Below, piece by piece: positions 1 to 8,610 of a stretch of 64,000 nucleotides of DNA; positions within the stretch are counted from its first letter, which is position 1; every line of letters begins with the position of its first letter. This DNA is from Pseudonocardia autotrophica. Its GTDB lineage: Bacteria; Actinomycetota; Actinomycetes; Mycobacteriales; Pseudonocardiaceae. Where the stretch lies: assembly GCF_000717175.1 (NCBI RefSeq), contig NZ_JNYD01000004.1:248001-312000 (forward strand), written 5' to 3'. The notes below the pieces were generated by a model. The model was not told the origin of the DNA. It searched no databases and saw only the letters and a list, made by a program, of their open reading frames with translations. Position numbers and translations under genes: made by a program.

Positions 1-789
1 GACGGGCTGGGCCGCTTCTACCGCGAGACGATCACCGAGTCGGACGAGGAGCCGGTCGACGTCGCGGCGGTCCTGCGCGAGACGCAGGCGGACGTGCTCG
101 TCTCCTACCTCCCGGTGGGCAGCGAGGCGGCCGACCGCTTCTACGCGCAGGCGGCGATCGACGCGAACGTGGCGTTCGTGAACGCCCTGCCGGTGTTCAT
201 CGCCTCGGACCCGGTGTGGGCGCAGAAGTTCCGCGACGCGGGCGTCCCGATCGTCGGCGACGACATCAAGTCCCAGGTCGGCGCGACGATCACCCACCGG
301 GTGCTGGCGAAGCTCTTCGAGGACCGCGGCGTGCAGCTCGACCGCACGATGCAGCTCAACGTGGGCGGGAACATGGACTTCCTGAACATGAAGGAGCTGG
401 AGCGGCTCGAGTCGAAGAAGGTGTCCAAGACCCAGTCGGTGACCAGCCAGGTCGACCGGGACATGGGCAAGGACAACGTGCACATCGGCCCGTCGGACTA
501 CGTCGCCTGGCTCGACGACCGCAAGTGGGCCTACGTCCGGCTCGAGGGCCGCGCGTTCGGCGACGTCCCGCTCAACCTGGAGTACAAGCTCGAGGTCTGG
601 GACTCGCCCAACTCCGCGGGCATCATCATCGACGCCGTGCGCGCCGCGAAGATCGCGAAGGACCGCGGGATCGGCGGTCCCATCCTCTCCGCGTCGAGCT
701 ACTTCATGAAGTCCCCGCCGGAGCAGTACAGCGACTCCGAGGCCCGCACCGCGGTCGAGGAGTTCATCCGGGGCGAGCGGGAGCGCTGA
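1..789 (+). CDS. ino1: Inositol-3-phosphate synthase, 3' part
   Basis: The reading frame is open from the first base, so the 5' end lies outside the window; 262 residues remain. Myo-inositol-1-phosphate synthase converts glucose 6-phosphate to inositol 3-phosphate with bound NAD, the first step toward phosphatidylinositol and mycothiol. Motifs visible are [10 protein letters not shown] near the new N-terminus, the [11 protein letters not shown] segment and the [12 protein letters not shown] segment, all typical of the family, followed by the conserved lysine-rich [10 protein letters not shown] and the C-terminal [10 protein letters not shown]. The gene ends in a strong terminator at 806-847. 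The identification is secure; only the missing start limits the entry. Confidence 0.95.
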   Translation, partial: DGLGRFYRETITESDEEPVDVAAVLRETQADVLVSYLPVGSEAADRFYAQAAIDANVAFVNALPVFIASDPVWAQKFRDAGVPIVGDDIKSQVGATITHRVLAKLFEDRGVQLDRTMQLNVGGNMDFLNMKELERLESKKVSKTQSVTSQVDRDMGKDNVHIGPSDYVAWLDDRKWAYVRLEGRAFGDVPLNLEYKLEVWDSPNSAGIIIDAVRAAKIAKDRGIGGPILSASSYFMKSPPEQYSDSEARTAVEEFIRGERER

Positions 790-805
790 GCCTCCACCCC
801 TCGTC

Positions 806-847
806 GGAACCCCGGTCGGAGCCAGTCTCCGGCCGGGGTTCCTTTTT
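806..847 (+). terminator. Rho-independent terminator of ino1
   Basis: A perfect 10-bp stem (GGAACCCCGG at 806-815, CCGGGGTTCC at 833-842) with a 17-base loop is followed by five T at 843-847. It starts 16 bases after the ino1 stop. This is one of the few hairpins in the window with a real T run. Confidence 0.9.
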
Positions 848-1311
848 GCTTCCTTTCCGGAAATGTTCGCGGAGCTTCCGAACCGGAAATGGTTTCACCC
901 GGACGGAGTCATCACGACAGCATCACGTGACCAAGCTCAGTCGGCCTCACCTGCATCGACGAGTTTGAGCGCACTATCACGGGCTGATCACGCCAGCACT
1001 GCGCCGAACGTGTCACCAATTCGGTGAGCACGGTCACCCGATTTTCCGGGCGGAAATGTAATCTGCGTCATGGCGGCGACCTTAATGCGTTCGTAATTTC
1101 CTTCGCGGCCTCGCGCCACCGCCCTCCACCCGGGAGGACGGGCACGAGGTCACCGCCCCCACGGGCGGGTGCGTCGCCGGCCCGGGCTCCCAGCAAGCTC
1201 CCTCAGCAGGGCCGGAGTACTCCCCACCGCACCCGTCGCACCGGCTGCCCGCTCTCCCCCGAGCGCACGCCGGCGGCCGTGGGGCGGTGCGATTCACGAG
1301 GATGCACACCG
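848..1311. other. Non-coding leader upstream of the NlpC/P60 gene
   Basis: This 464-base gap is less GC-rich than its surroundings at its left end. It holds a dyad TCACCAATTCGGTGA at 1013-1027 (5-bp arms) and repeated GGAAATG words. No gene is supported: the open frame that runs in from 1024 has no family features before the signal peptide. The gap probably carries the promoter and leader of the hydrolase gene. I could not find the conserved core of a cyclic di-AMP riboswitch, which often precedes such genes in actinobacteria. Confidence 0.5.
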
Positions 1312-1893
1312 GTGCCCGAGCACAAACCTGCGCTGCTCCGTTCCACCCTGGTCGCCGCCACCGCCGCGGCGGCCGCCTTCTTCTCCCTGGCGCCCGCCTC
1401 CACCGGGGCCGACGCCGAGGCCCCGGCCGTCACCGCGGCCGCTCCCGCCGCCGCCCCCGCCGCCCCGGTCGAGGCCGCGGTCCGGACGGTCGCGTTCACC
1501 GCCCCCGCCCAGGCCGTCGAGGCCGCCTCGGCCGGCCTCTCGCCCGCCGCCAAGCGCGCCTCCGCGCTGTCGACGGCGCTCGCCCAGGTCGGCAAGCCCT
1601 ACCGCTACGGCGCCTCCGGCCCGTCGGCGTTCGACTGCTCCGGCCTGACCAGCTTCGCGTTCAAGCAGGCCGGCGTGTCGATCCCGCGCACCAGCCGCGC
1701 CCAGTCGGGCGTGGGCACCCCGGTGTCCAAGGGCAGCTTGCAGCCCGGTGACCTGGTGTTCTTCTACAAGCCGGTCAGCCACGTCGCCATGTACATCGGC
1801 AACGGCCAGGTCGTGCACGCGAGCACCAGCGGCCAGCCGGTGAAGATCAGCTCGCTGAACGCCATGCCGTTCAGCGGCGCCCGCCGGGTCTGA
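1312..1893 (+). CDS. Secreted NlpC/P60 peptidoglycan hydrolase
   Basis: The product (193 residues from GTG 1312) has a signal peptide at residues 1-32, a hydrophobic run ending near the AST-GADA boundary. An Ala/Pro-rich linker to about residue 80 follows, then a C-terminal NlpC/P60 domain. The catalytic Cys109 in FDCSGL, His157 in SHVAMYIG and His169 in VVHAS are all present, so it should be an active DL-endopeptidase cutting peptide stems outside the membrane. The start at 1312 is preferred over the upstream in-frame GTG 1024 because it has a CGAGGA ribosome site at 1297-1302 and begins directly with the signal peptide. Its position after a long leader suggests regulated expression, but no regulator is visible. 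Confidence 0.88.
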   Translation: MPEHKPALLRSTLVAATAAAAAFFSLAPASTGADAEAPAVTAAAPAAAPAAPVEAAVRTVAFTAPAQAVEAASAGLSPAAKRASALSTALAQVGKPYRYGASGPSAFDCSGLTSFAFKQAGVSIPRTSRAQSGVGTPVSKGSLQPGDLVFFYKPVSHVAMYIGNGQVVHASTSGQPVKISSLNAMPFSGARRV

Positions 1894-1923
1894 TCCGACG
1901 GTCCGCGATCTAGGGTGGCGGCC

Positions 1924-2607
1924 GTGGACTCCCGGCCGCTCGCCCTCGTCACCGGTGCCTCCCGCGGGATCGGCGCCGCCGTCGCCCGCGCCCTCGCCCC
2001 CACGCACGACCTGGTGCTGGGCGGGCGCGACGCGGTGGCGCTCGAGTCCCTCGCCGCCGAGCTCGACGGCGCGCGGGCCTGGCCGGTCGAGCTGACGGAC
2101 GACGGGTCCGTCGCCGCGGCCGTGGCCGGGCTCGACCTGCCGCGCCTCGACGTCCTGGTGCACTCCGCCGGCGTCGGTCTCCTCGGGACGATCGAGGAGA
2201 CCGAGCCGGACACCTGGCGGCACCAGTTCGAGGTGAACGTGGTCGCGGTGGCCGGGCTGACCCGGCTGCTGCTGCCCGCGCTGCGGGCGGCCCGCGGCGA
2301 CGTCGTGCTGGTCAACTCCGGCTCGGGGCTCACCGCCCGCGCCGGCTGGGGCTCCTACGCCGCCAGCAAGTTCGCGCTGCGCGCCTTCGCCGACGCGCTG
2401 CGCGCAGAGGAGCCGGACCTGCGGGTGACCTCCGTGCACCCCGGCCGCGTCGACACCGACATGCAGCGGTCCGTCGTCGCGCACGAAGGCGGGGAGTACG
2501 ACGGGTCGAAGTTCCTGCGGCCCGAGAGCGTCGCCGCCGCGATCCTCGCCGCGGTGACCGCCGGCGCCGACGCGCACCTGCCCGAGATCGTCATCCGACC
2601 CCGCTGA
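1924..2607 (+). CDS. SDR-family oxidoreductase
   Basis: A 227-residue short-chain dehydrogenase/reductase. The N-terminal Rossmann motif TGASRGIG, the NSGSG strand end, the catalytic Ser and the YAASK motif (Tyr and Lys of the triad) are all present. The substrate is unknown; the compact length and lack of a C-terminal extension fit classical SDRs. GTG 1924 is chosen over GTG 1915 because a TAGGGT -10 element sits at 1911-1916, seven bases upstream, giving a leaderless start. It is followed after 81 bases by another gene with the same promoter spacing, so the two are probably transcribed separately. Confidence 0.85.
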   Translation: MDSRPLALVTGASRGIGAAVARALAPTHDLVLGGRDAVALESLAAELDGARAWPVELTDDGSVAAAVAGLDLPRLDVLVHSAGVGLLGTIEETEPDTWRHQFEVNVVAVAGLTRLLLPALRAARGDVVLVNSGSGLTARAGWGSYAASKFALRAFADALRAEEPDLRVTSVHPGRVDTDMQRSVVAHEGGEYDGSKFLRPESVAAAILAAVTAGADAHLPEIVIRPR

Positions 2608-2688
2608 CCGGGTCCCTCCGATCCGGCGCGTTGATCCGGCCGGGCGACGACGGGTTCGCGCGGCCCGTGCCTGGGTAGGGTGCGAGCC

Positions 2689-3465
2689 ATGCTCGATCCG
2701 GCGCAGGTCGATCTCGGCGAGCTGGCGGACGCCCTCGACGACCGCACCCCCGAGGTGCAGTGGTGGATCGACCCGCGCACGGGCCGGATCGTCTCGACGG
2801 TGCCCGAGATCTACTCCGGCGAGCCCGACGACTCGGAGGAGCTCCAGGAGCAGGGCTGGGTCGCGATCGAGCAGACCGGCTCCCGCGAGGGCTACCAGGA
2901 CATGGCGGACTTCACCGCCGGCGTCCAGCACCGGCGGGCGGCCGAGCTCCTCGACCGCGCGCTCAACGGCCGCGGTGCCTTCCGCCGCTTCAAGAACACC
3001 CTCTTCGAGTTCCCCGAGGTGCGGGACCAGTGGTTCCGGTTCCGCGACGCCCGGGCCCGCCGCCGCGCGCTGGACTGGCTCGCCGACGCCGGGCTCGTCG
3101 ACCCGGAGGCCGCCGAGCAGGCGGCGGCCGGCTACCCCGACCCGGCCCCGGAGAACGAGGACCTGCCCGCCGCCGTCGCCGCGGAGCTCGCGACGCACTA
3201 CGGCGACCGTCTGCACCAGGTCCTGCTGGTGGGGCCGTGGGCCAGCGGCGAGGGGTCGGTCGAGTCCGAGCTGGACCTGCTCCTGGTGCTCGACGACCTG
3301 GAGTCGCCGTGGGGCGAGCTGCGCGCCGTCGAGTCCGTGCTGTGGCGGCACACCGAGCGCTCCGGGATCACCGTGTGCGCCTATCCCGTGACCCAGGCCC
3401 AGCTGTCGCGTCCCGAGGAGCCGTGGCTGGTCCGCGCCCGCGCCGAGGCGGTGCGGCTGCGGTGA
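2689..3465 (+). CDS. UPF0158 domain fused to nucleotidyltransferase-like domain
   Basis: A 258-residue two-domain protein. Residues 1 to about 150 match the UPF0158 pattern: a strand-rich start with WWIDPRTGRI, then YQDMADFTAGV, then RGAFRRFKNTLFEFPE and WFRFRD. From about residue 160 a minimal-nucleotidyltransferase-like domain follows, with VLLVGPWASGEGSVESELDLLLVLDD. The usual GSxxxGxxxxxSDxD signature is degenerate, with one clear acidic residue in the second motif, so catalysis is doubtful. The start ATG 2689 is leaderless, with TAGGGT at 2676-2681. The stop overlaps the start of the HEPN-like gene (GTGA at 3462-3465), so the two are translationally coupled. Function unknown. Confidence 0.75.
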   Translation: MLDPAQVDLGELADALDDRTPEVQWWIDPRTGRIVSTVPEIYSGEPDDSEELQEQGWVAIEQTGSREGYQDMADFTAGVQHRRAAELLDRALNGRGAFRRFKNTLFEFPEVRDQWFRFRDARARRRALDWLADAGLVDPEAAEQAAAGYPDPAPENEDLPAAVAAELATHYGDRLHQVLLVGPWASGEGSVESELDLLLVLDDLESPWGELRAVESVLWRHTERSGITVCAYPVTQAQLSRPEEPWLVRARAEAVRLR

Positions 3466-3935
3466 ACGCGGTGGAACCCTCGCCCGGCCCGCGGCCGGGC
3501 ATGGCCCGGGCGCGCCGGGAGCTGGCGGCCGCCGAGCTCCTCGCCGGGAACGGCTTCGCCGGCCAGGCGGTCGTCGCCGCCGCCCGCGCCGCGCTCGAGT
3601 CCGCCCAGGTGGCGCTGGCGGCCCTCGACGAGACCCGCGACCAGCCGTCCGACGTCGTCTCGGCCTACGTCCGCCGGGTGGTCCGCGAGCGCGCGATGGA
3701 CCCGGTCACCGGGCGGAAGCTCCGCTCGCTGCTCAACCGCGCCGCGCTCGCCGAGCGTTCCTGGGCGGCCGTGCCGGTCGAGGAGGCGCGGGCCGCGCTG
3801 GCCGACGCCGGCCTCGTCGTCAAGGAGGTCGACGAGTGGCTCGACGACCCGGCCCGCAGTGCGCCGCCCCGGACCGGGGCGACGCGGCGGGCGGTGCGGC
3901 CGCTCAAGCGGCGCCGGGCGTCGGAGACGGGCTGA
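3462..3935 (+). CDS. HEPN-like helical protein coupled to the upstream gene
   Basis: A 157-residue, mostly helical, Ala/Arg-rich protein. The pattern ARRELAAAELLAGNGFAGQAVVAAARAA recalls the first helices of HEPN (COG1895/COG2250) proteins, where a small helical protein is coded beside a minimal nucleotidyltransferase. The RxxxxH ribonuclease motif of active HEPN toxins is not seen, and the YYA motif has become AARAA. The C-terminus is a basic tail rich in Arg. The start GTG 3462 overlaps the upstream stop by four bases. With its partner it may be a domesticated, catalytically silent HEPN/MNT pair; this is inference from order and helix pattern, not from motifs. Confidence 0.55.
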   Translation: MNAVEPSPGPRPGMARARRELAAAELLAGNGFAGQAVVAAARAALESAQVALAALDETRDQPSDVVSAYVRRVVRERAMDPVTGRKLRSLLNRAALAERSWAAVPVEEARAALADAGLVVKEVDEWLDDPARSAPPRTGATRRAVRPLKRRRASETG

Positions 3936-3942
3936 CGCGCCG

Positions 3943-6789
3943 TCAGCGGACGACGTTCACCAGGCGGCCGGGAACCACGATCACCTTCCGCGGCTCGGCC
4001 CCGTCCAGCGCGGCGACGATCTTCTCGTCGGCCAGCGCGGCGGCCTGCACGGCTGCGCCGTCGGCGTCGGCCGGGACGGTGACCCGCGAGCGCACCTTGC
4101 CGTTGACCTGGATCGGGTACTCGACCGTGTCCTGCACCAGGTACCGCTCGTCGGCCGCCGGGAAGGTCTCGTAGGCCAGCGTGGACCCGTGGCCCAGCCG
4201 GCTCCACAGCTCCTCGCTGATGTGCGGGGCCAGCGGCGCCAGCATCAGGACCAGCTGCTCCGCCACCGACCGCGGCGCACCGCCCGGGTACGCCTTGGTC
4301 AGGTGGTTGTTCAGCTCGATGAGCTTCGCCGCGGCGGTGTTGTAGTGCAGCGCCGGGTAGTCCTCGCGCACACCCGCGATCGCCTTGTGCAGCGCACGCA
4401 GGGTGTCGGTGTCCGGCTCGACGTCCGCGACCCGCGACTCGCCGGTGTTCTCGTCGACCAGGTTGCGCCAGACCCGCTGCAGGAACCGCTGCGGCCCGAC
4501 GACGTCCCGGGTGGACCAGGGCCGCGAGGCCTCCATCGGGCCGGTGTACATCTCGTACAACCGGAAGGTGTCCGCGCCGTACCGGTCGCACATCTCGTCC
4601 GGCGTGACGACGTTCTTCAGGGACTTGCCCATCTTCCCGTACTCACGGTTCACGGGCTGGCCGTTCCACGTGAAACGGCCGTTGTCGTCCTCGACCACCT
4701 CCTCGGCCGGCACGTACAGCCCGCGCGAGTCGGTGTAGGCGTAGGCCTGGATGTAGCCCTGGTTGAACAGCTTCCGGAAGGGCTCCTCGCTGGACACGTA
4801 CCCCAGGTCGAACAGCACCTTGTGCCAGAAGCGCGAGTACAGCAGGTGCAGCACCGCGTGCTCGACGCCGCCGACGTACAGGTCGACGCCACCCGGGTCG
4901 ACCGGTGAGATCTCCGGCTCCTTGCCGATCCAGTACTTCTCGGCCTCGACGCCGGTGAAGCGCTCGGAGTTCTCCGGGTCCAGGTAGCGCAGGTAGTACC
5001 AGCAGGAGCCGGCCCACTGCGGCATCGTGTTGGTCTCGCGGCGGTACTTCCGCGGCCCGTCGCCCAGGTCCAGCTCGACGTTCACCCACTCGTCGGCCCG
5101 CGACAGCGGCGGCTCCGGCTCGGTGTCCGCGTCGTCCGGGTCGTAGGTCTTGGGGGAGTAGTCGTCGACGTCGGGCAGGACGACCGGCAGCTGGTCCTCC
5201 GGCAGCCCGACGGGGCCGTGCTCGTCCCACACGATCGGGAAGGGTTCGCCCCAGTACCGCTGCCGGGAGAACAGCCAGTCCCGCAGCTTGTACTGGACGA
5301 CGCCCTCTCCGAACCCCTTGGCCGCCAGCCAGTCGATGATCACGCGCTTGGCCTCGGTGACGCCCAGCCCGTTCAGGCTGATCTCCGCGTTGGCCGAGTT
5401 GATCGCCGCGCCCTCACCGGTGAAGGCCTCGCCCTGCCAGCCCTCACCCGGGTCGACGGTGCGCACGATCGGCAGGCCGAACGCCGTGGCGAAGTCCCAG
5501 TCGCGCTGGTCCTGGGCCGGGACGGCCATGATCGCGCCGGTGCCGTAGCCCATCAGCACGTAGTCGGCGACGAAGACCGGGATCTCCTCGCCGTTCACGG
5601 GGTTGACGGCGAAGGCGCCGGTGAAGACGCCGGTCTTCTCCTTGTTCTCCTGCCGGTCCAGCTCGGACTTCCGCGCGGCCACGGCGCGGTACTCCGCGAC
5701 GGCCTCCGCGGGCGTCCCGGCGCCGCCGGTCCAGCGCACGTCCGTGCCCGACGGCCACGCGGCCGGGGTCAACCGGTCGACCAGCGGGTGCTCCGGGGCC
5801 AGGACCATGTAGGTGGCGCCGAACAGCGTGTCCGGGCGGGTGGTGAAGACCTCGATCTCGCCGGCGGGGGCGGGGAAGCGGACCCGGGCGCCCTCGGAGC
5901 GGCCGATCCAGTTCCGCTGCATCGCCTTGACCGACTCGGGCCAGTCGACGCGGTCCAGGTCCGCGGCCAGCCGGTCCGCGTACGCGGTGATCCGCATCAT
6001 CCACTGCTTGAGGTTGCGGCGGAAGACGGGGTAGTTGCCGCGCTCGGAGCGGCCGTCGGCCGTGACCTCCTCGTTGGCCAGCACGGTGCCCAGGCCGGGG
6101 CACCAGTTCACCGGCGCCTCGGAGATGTAGGCGAGGCGGTAGGAGTCGATCAGCGCGCGGCGCTCGGCCTCGGTGAGGTCCTCGTACGGGCGCCCGTCCG
6201 GGGTGGGCCGGGCACCGGACCCGAACTCGGCCTTCAGCTCGGCGATCGGGCGGGCGCGGTCGGCCTCGGTGTCGTACCAGGACTCGACGATCTGCAGGAA
6301 GATCCACTGGGTCCAGCGGTAGTACGTGACGTCCGTGGTCGCGATCGACCGGCGCGGGTCGTGGGCCAGGCCCAGCTGCCGCAGCTGCTGCTTGTACCGG
6401 GCGATGTTGGCCTCGGTGGTCGTGCGGGGGTGCGTGCCGGTCTGCACGGCGTACTGCTCGGCGGGCAGGCCGAACGCGTCGAAACCCATCGGGTGCAGCA
6501 CGTTGTGCCCGGTCATCCGCAGGTAGCGGCCCAGCACGTCCGTCCCGATGAAGCCGAGCGGGTGCCCGACGTGCAGCCCCGCGCCCGACGGGTACGGGAA
6601 CATGTCCATCACGTACGCCTTGGGCTTCTCCGAGCCCGGCTCGCCCGGGTTCGGCGCGTGGAACGTGCCCTCGGCCTCCCACCGGTCCTGCCAGCGGCGC
6701 TCGATCTCGCCGGCCAGGCGCGCGTCGTAGCGGTGGGGCGGGGACGCGGGAGCGTCTCCGGGCGCGATGGTGGTGCTCTCCGTGCTCAT
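3943..6789 (-). CDS. leuS: Leucine--tRNA ligase
   Basis: A 948-residue class I aminoacyl-tRNA synthetase, the usual length for actinobacteria, which charges tRNA-Leu in the cytoplasm. The [15 protein letters not shown] segment holds the HIGH signature (HVGH). An inserted editing domain follows with [12 protein letters not shown] and the [12 protein letters not shown] strand, and KMGKSLKN is the KMSKS loop. The C-terminus VNGKVRSRV and [14 protein letters not shown] is the tRNA-binding end. The convergent HEPN-like gene ends eight bases from its stop. The start ATG 6789 is preceded by a purine-rich stretch. A perfect parS lies inside the gene at 4663-4676, just upstream of the KMGKS codons. 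No T-box leader was visible in 6790-7066. Confidence 0.97.
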   Translation of the reverse strand: MSTESTTIAPGDAPASPPHRYDARLAGEIERRWQDRWEAEGTFHAPNPGEPGSEKPKAYVMDMFPYPSGAGLHVGHPLGFIGTDVLGRYLRMTGHNVLHPMGFDAFGLPAEQYAVQTGTHPRTTTEANIARYKQQLRQLGLAHDPRRSIATTDVTYYRWTQWIFLQIVESWYDTEADRARPIAELKAEFGSGARPTPDGRPYEDLTEAERRALIDSYRLAYISEAPVNWCPGLGTVLANEEVTADGRSERGNYPVFRRNLKQWMMRITAYADRLAADLDRVDWPESVKAMQRNWIGRSEGARVRFPAPAGEIEVFTTRPDTLFGATYMVLAPEHPLVDRLTPAAWPSGTDVRWTGGAGTPAEAVAEYRAVAARKSELDRQENKEKTGVFTGAFAVNPVNGEEIPVFVADYVLMGYGTGAIMAVPAQDQRDWDFATAFGLPIVRTVDPGEGWQGEAFTGEGAAINSANAEISLNGLGVTEAKRVIIDWLAAKGFGEGVVQYKLRDWLFSRQRYWGEPFPIVWDEHGPVGLPEDQLPVVLPDVDDYSPKTYDPDDADTEPEPPLSRADEWVNVELDLGDGPRKYRRETNTMPQWAGSCWYYLRYLDPENSERFTGVEAEKYWIGKEPEISPVDPGGVDLYVGGVEHAVLHLLYSRFWHKVLFDLGYVSSEEPFRKLFNQGYIQAYAYTDSRGLYVPAEEVVEDDNGRFTWNGQPVNREYGKMGKSLKNVVTPDEMCDRYGADTFRLYEMYTGPMEASRPWSTRDVVGPQRFLQRVWRNLVDENTGESRVADVEPDTDTLRALHKAIAGVREDYPALHYNTAAAKLIELNNHLTKAYPGGAPRSVAEQLVLMLAPLAPHISEELWSRLGHGSTLAYETFPAADERYLVQDTVEYPIQVNGKVRSRVTVPADADGAAVQAAALADEKIVAALDGAEPRKVIVVPGRLVNVVR
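4663..4676. other. parS: parS site inside leuS
   Basis: GTTCCACGTGAAAC, the exact reverse complement of the streptomycete-type parS core GTTTCACGTGGAAC, lies within the leuS coding sequence, where it encodes part of RFTWNG. It is about 20 kb from parAB and 28 kb from oriC, within the range over which actinobacterial parS sites are spread. The sequence match is certain; ParB binding is inferred. Confidence 0.75.
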
Positions 6790-7066
6790 GATCCCGCTCT
6801 ACCTCGAGGATGAACCGTCCCGCGACGGTTCGCCGGTCGGCCTGCTGGTGCGGTCGCCGGGAGCCGCGCGGCCGGAGCGCGCCCGCCCCGGTCGGCCCGG
6901 GTGGTCGGTTCGGCGTGCGGCTCGGCGCGGCGCCGGGTGAGGCCGGGCTTCCGGCGGGCCGTGGAACGCGATACCCAGGGTAACGCCGCTGGCCGACGGG
7001 CTTCGACGGGGTTGCGCGGGGACGGGGCCGCGCGGCACGCGGGGAGGCCCGATCTACCCTGGTGAC

Positions 7067-7510
7067 GTGCCCGCGACCCTGCGCCTCGTCCTCGGTGTGC
7101 TCTTCGTCCTGGCCGGCGTCGCGCTGGTCACGGTCGCCGTGCTGGGGGCGCGGTCGAAGCTGCCGCGCAACCGTTGGGCCGGGGTCCGCACCGCCGCCAC
7201 CCTCGAGTCCGCGCCCGCCTGGGTCTCGGCGAACCGCGTGGCGGCCCCGCCGCTCGCCGCCGCCGGGGCGGTCTGCCTGTTCGCCGGGATCGTGTTGCTG
7301 GCCGCCCCGCCCGCCGCGCTCGGCTGGATCGTCACGGCGATCGGCGCCGTCGGCGCGCTCGTGCTCGCCGGGATCGGCGGGGCGCTCGGCGACCGGGCCG
7401 GCCGGATCGAGACCGCCACCCGGGCCGCCGAGGCCGAGGCGGACAACGGCTGCACGGGCTCCTGCGCGGGTTGTGATCTGGTCGCGGGCTGCCGCACCGC
7501 CCTGCGCTGA
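7067..7510 (+). CDS. SdpI-family membrane protein
   Basis: A 147-residue protein with three hydrophobic segments (about residues 5-28, 60-84 and 87-107). Between the first and second lies the signature RNRWAGVRTAATLESAPAW, typical of the SdpI family, whose founder is the Bacillus SdpC immunity protein; most actinobacterial members have no known role. The C-terminus is unusual: a short tail with four Cys (CTGSCAGCDLVAGC), which could bind a metal or form disulfides. GTG 7067 is leaderless: TACCCT at 7055-7060 lies six bases upstream. The gene is divergent from leuS. Confidence 0.75.
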   Translation: MPATLRLVLGVLFVLAGVALVTVAVLGARSKLPRNRWAGVRTAATLESAPAWVSANRVAAPPLAAAGAVCLFAGIVLLAAPPAALGWIVTAIGAVGALVLAGIGGALGDRAGRIETATRAAEAEADNGCTGSCAGCDLVAGCRTALR

Positions 7511-7632
7511 CCTCTTCCTCGCGGTTTCGACGCGTCCGGTCGACGGGTGTGGCGCGCGGTTCTGGATGTGCGCGCGGAAGGGTCCGGGGCTGCCCTGGTG
7601 TCCGGCGGGCTCCCGCTGCGCCTCGCACGCTC

Positions 7633-7680
7633 GCACACCCGGAGCGGCGTCGCGCGGGCCGTCGACGGGGAGTGGGACGG
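7633..7680 (+). repeat. 48-bp direct repeat, copy 1
   Basis: Begins GCACACCCGGAGCGGCGTC and ends GTGGGACGG. It matches 7765-7812 with about seven differences and no gaps. Both copies include the word CGTCGACGGGG. Confidence 0.8.
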
Positions 7681-7764
7681 ACGGCCGCCCTGTCGAACGG
7701 TCCCGCGGGCGGAGGCCGACAGCGGCCGCCTCTGGGTCGACAGTGGCCGACTCGCACCGAGCCG

Positions 7765-7812
7765 GCACACCCGAAGTGACGTCCCGCAGGTCGTCGACGG
7801 GGCGTGGGACGG
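7765..7812 (+). repeat. 48-bp direct repeat, copy 2
   Basis: Begins GCACACCCGAAGTGACGTC and ends GTGGGACGG; partner of 7633-7680, offset by 132 bases. Probably a member of a dispersed intergenic repeat family. Confidence 0.8.
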
Positions 7813-7885
7813 GGTGATCGGTTGTGTCGTGGGGCCAGGGCGGGCGTGAAGGTGCTCGCGAAGCGCGGAGCGGCACGGGCCGGAC

Positions 7886-7962
7886 TCCCGACTCGCTGTG
7901 CCACGGCAACCGACTCGGGGCCCAGAACTCCCGACTCGCGGTGCCGGATCTCCCGACTCGCG
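7886..7962 (+). repeat. Tandem degenerate CCGACTCG repeats
   Basis: Four units of roughly 20 bases, each centred on CCGACTCG (mostly TCCCGACTCGCG), occur in a row. The 15-base word ATCTCCCGACTCGCG at 7948-7962 recurs exactly at 32569-32583 in the oriC region, so the unit is dispersed. Confidence 0.65.
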
Positions 7963-7969
7963 GGCTTCT

Positions 7970-7994
7970 AGACGTTCGTCTCAGACGTACGTCT
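7970..7994. promoter_or_regulatory. Two adjacent 12-bp palindromes, possible operator
   Basis: AGACGTTCGTCT (7970-7981, one centre mismatch) and AGACGTACGTCT (7983-7994, perfect) sit one base apart, with centres 13 bp apart. Such paired boxes resemble TetR-type operators. No regulator gene is adjacent, and the site lies just beyond the 3' end of the minus-strand lipoprotein gene. Confidence 0.45.
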
Positions 7995-8009
7995 AATTAC
8001 ATACGGACG

Positions 8010-8348
8010 TCAGAACGGCCTGCCGACCTGGTAGTTCCCCTCCCGGTCGAGGACCGTCACCGGGATCGAGCGGATGACGTTGCCCAGGTGGGCCTGGCAG
8101 AACAGCACGAGCTGCGGGTACACGACGACCTGCTGCGGACACAGCACCGGGGCCGTGGCCAGCGCCGCGGTCGACGGATCCGCGGCCAGCACCGCGCGCA
8201 CGTCCCGTTCGACCTGCGCCCCGTCGAGGGTGCGGGGCGGGGCGGCCGTCGGGGTGCCCGTCACCAGGACCGAGCAGGCGGCCAGCAGCGGCGCGAGGGC
8301 CGCGACCACGGCGAGGCCGGCGCGGGACGGGGCACGACGGGCGGACAT
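8010..8348 (-). CDS. DUF4333-like lipoprotein
   Basis: A 112-residue predicted lipoprotein. The signal peptide has a basic start (SARRAPSR), a hydrophobic core and the lipobox LAAC, with Cys at about residue 24. The mature part begins with a Thr/Pro-rich linker, then VERDVRAVLAAD, a CPQQVVVYPQLVLFC segment with two Cys likely joined by a disulfide, and VTVLDREGNYQVGRP. This layout fits the DUF4333 family of small actinobacterial lipoproteins of unknown role. ATG 8348 is chosen because the signal peptide follows immediately; an upstream in-frame start at 8420 would add a Cys-containing, non-signal leader. Confidence 0.7.
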   Translation of the reverse strand: MSARRAPSRAGLAVVAALAPLLAACSVLVTGTPTAAPPRTLDGAQVERDVRAVLAADPSTAALATAPVLCPQQVVVYPQLVLFCQAHLGNVIRSIPVTVLDREGNYQVGRPF

Positions 8349-8500
8349 CCGGCCTCCTCGGTCCGTGCGGGCCTCCAGGGTCCCCGCACGGCCGCACCGG
8401 CGGAAGGTCCCGCAGGTCACGAACGCGTTGCCGAGCAGGGCCGACCGGAACCGACGGGCCCACCGAGACCAACGGCCGACCGAAGCCCGACGAGCCCATC

Positions 8501-8536
8501 GAGATCAACCAGCCGACCGAGATCAACCAGCCGACC
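8501..8536 (+). repeat. Perfect tandem 18-bp repeat
   Basis: The unit GAGATCAACCAGCCGACC occurs twice head to tail (8501-8518, 8519-8536), preceded by diverged copies from about 8464. It lies in a 262-base gap between the lipoprotein and algH genes in which I see no gene. Confidence 0.85.
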
Positions 8537-8610
8537 GGCCGACGGGCCGCCCCGGAGCCACAGGCCGATCGAAGCCGGCGGACGGACCGACCGGGGTCGA
8601 CCGCGCGGCG

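Larger units (their letters stand above)
7511..8009. other. Gene-free repeat-rich intergenic region
   Basis: This 499-base stretch has no supported gene. It contains a duplicated 48-bp block, a run of short CCGACTCG repeats, and a pair of 12-bp palindromes in an AT-richer patch next to the lipoprotein stop codon. These are listed separately. An open frame through the 48-bp copies exists but shows no ribosome site and only reflects the repeat. Confidence 0.7.

Noticed and set aside
1030..1311. Possible cyclic di-AMP (ydaO) riboswitch before the NlpC/P60 gene
   Set aside because: The position is right, but I could not find the conserved GGGUGAA- and GCUAACC-like core elements.
1294..3351. 685-codon minus-strand open frame
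   Set aside because: Antisense to the NlpC/P60, SDR and UPF0158 genes; low-complexity composition typical of shadow frames.
6790..7066. T-box leader for leuS
   Set aside because: No T-box consensus or specifier stem-loop could be recognised in the gap.
7547..7849. 100-codon frame with a repeated HTRSxV...VDGxWDG peptide
   Set aside because: The peptide repeat is explained by the 48-bp DNA repeat; no ribosome site or family match.
7886..7962. CRISPR-like array
   Set aside because: Units are degenerate, about 20 bases with no distinct unique spacers, and no cas gene is present; no CRISPR array was seen anywhere in the window.
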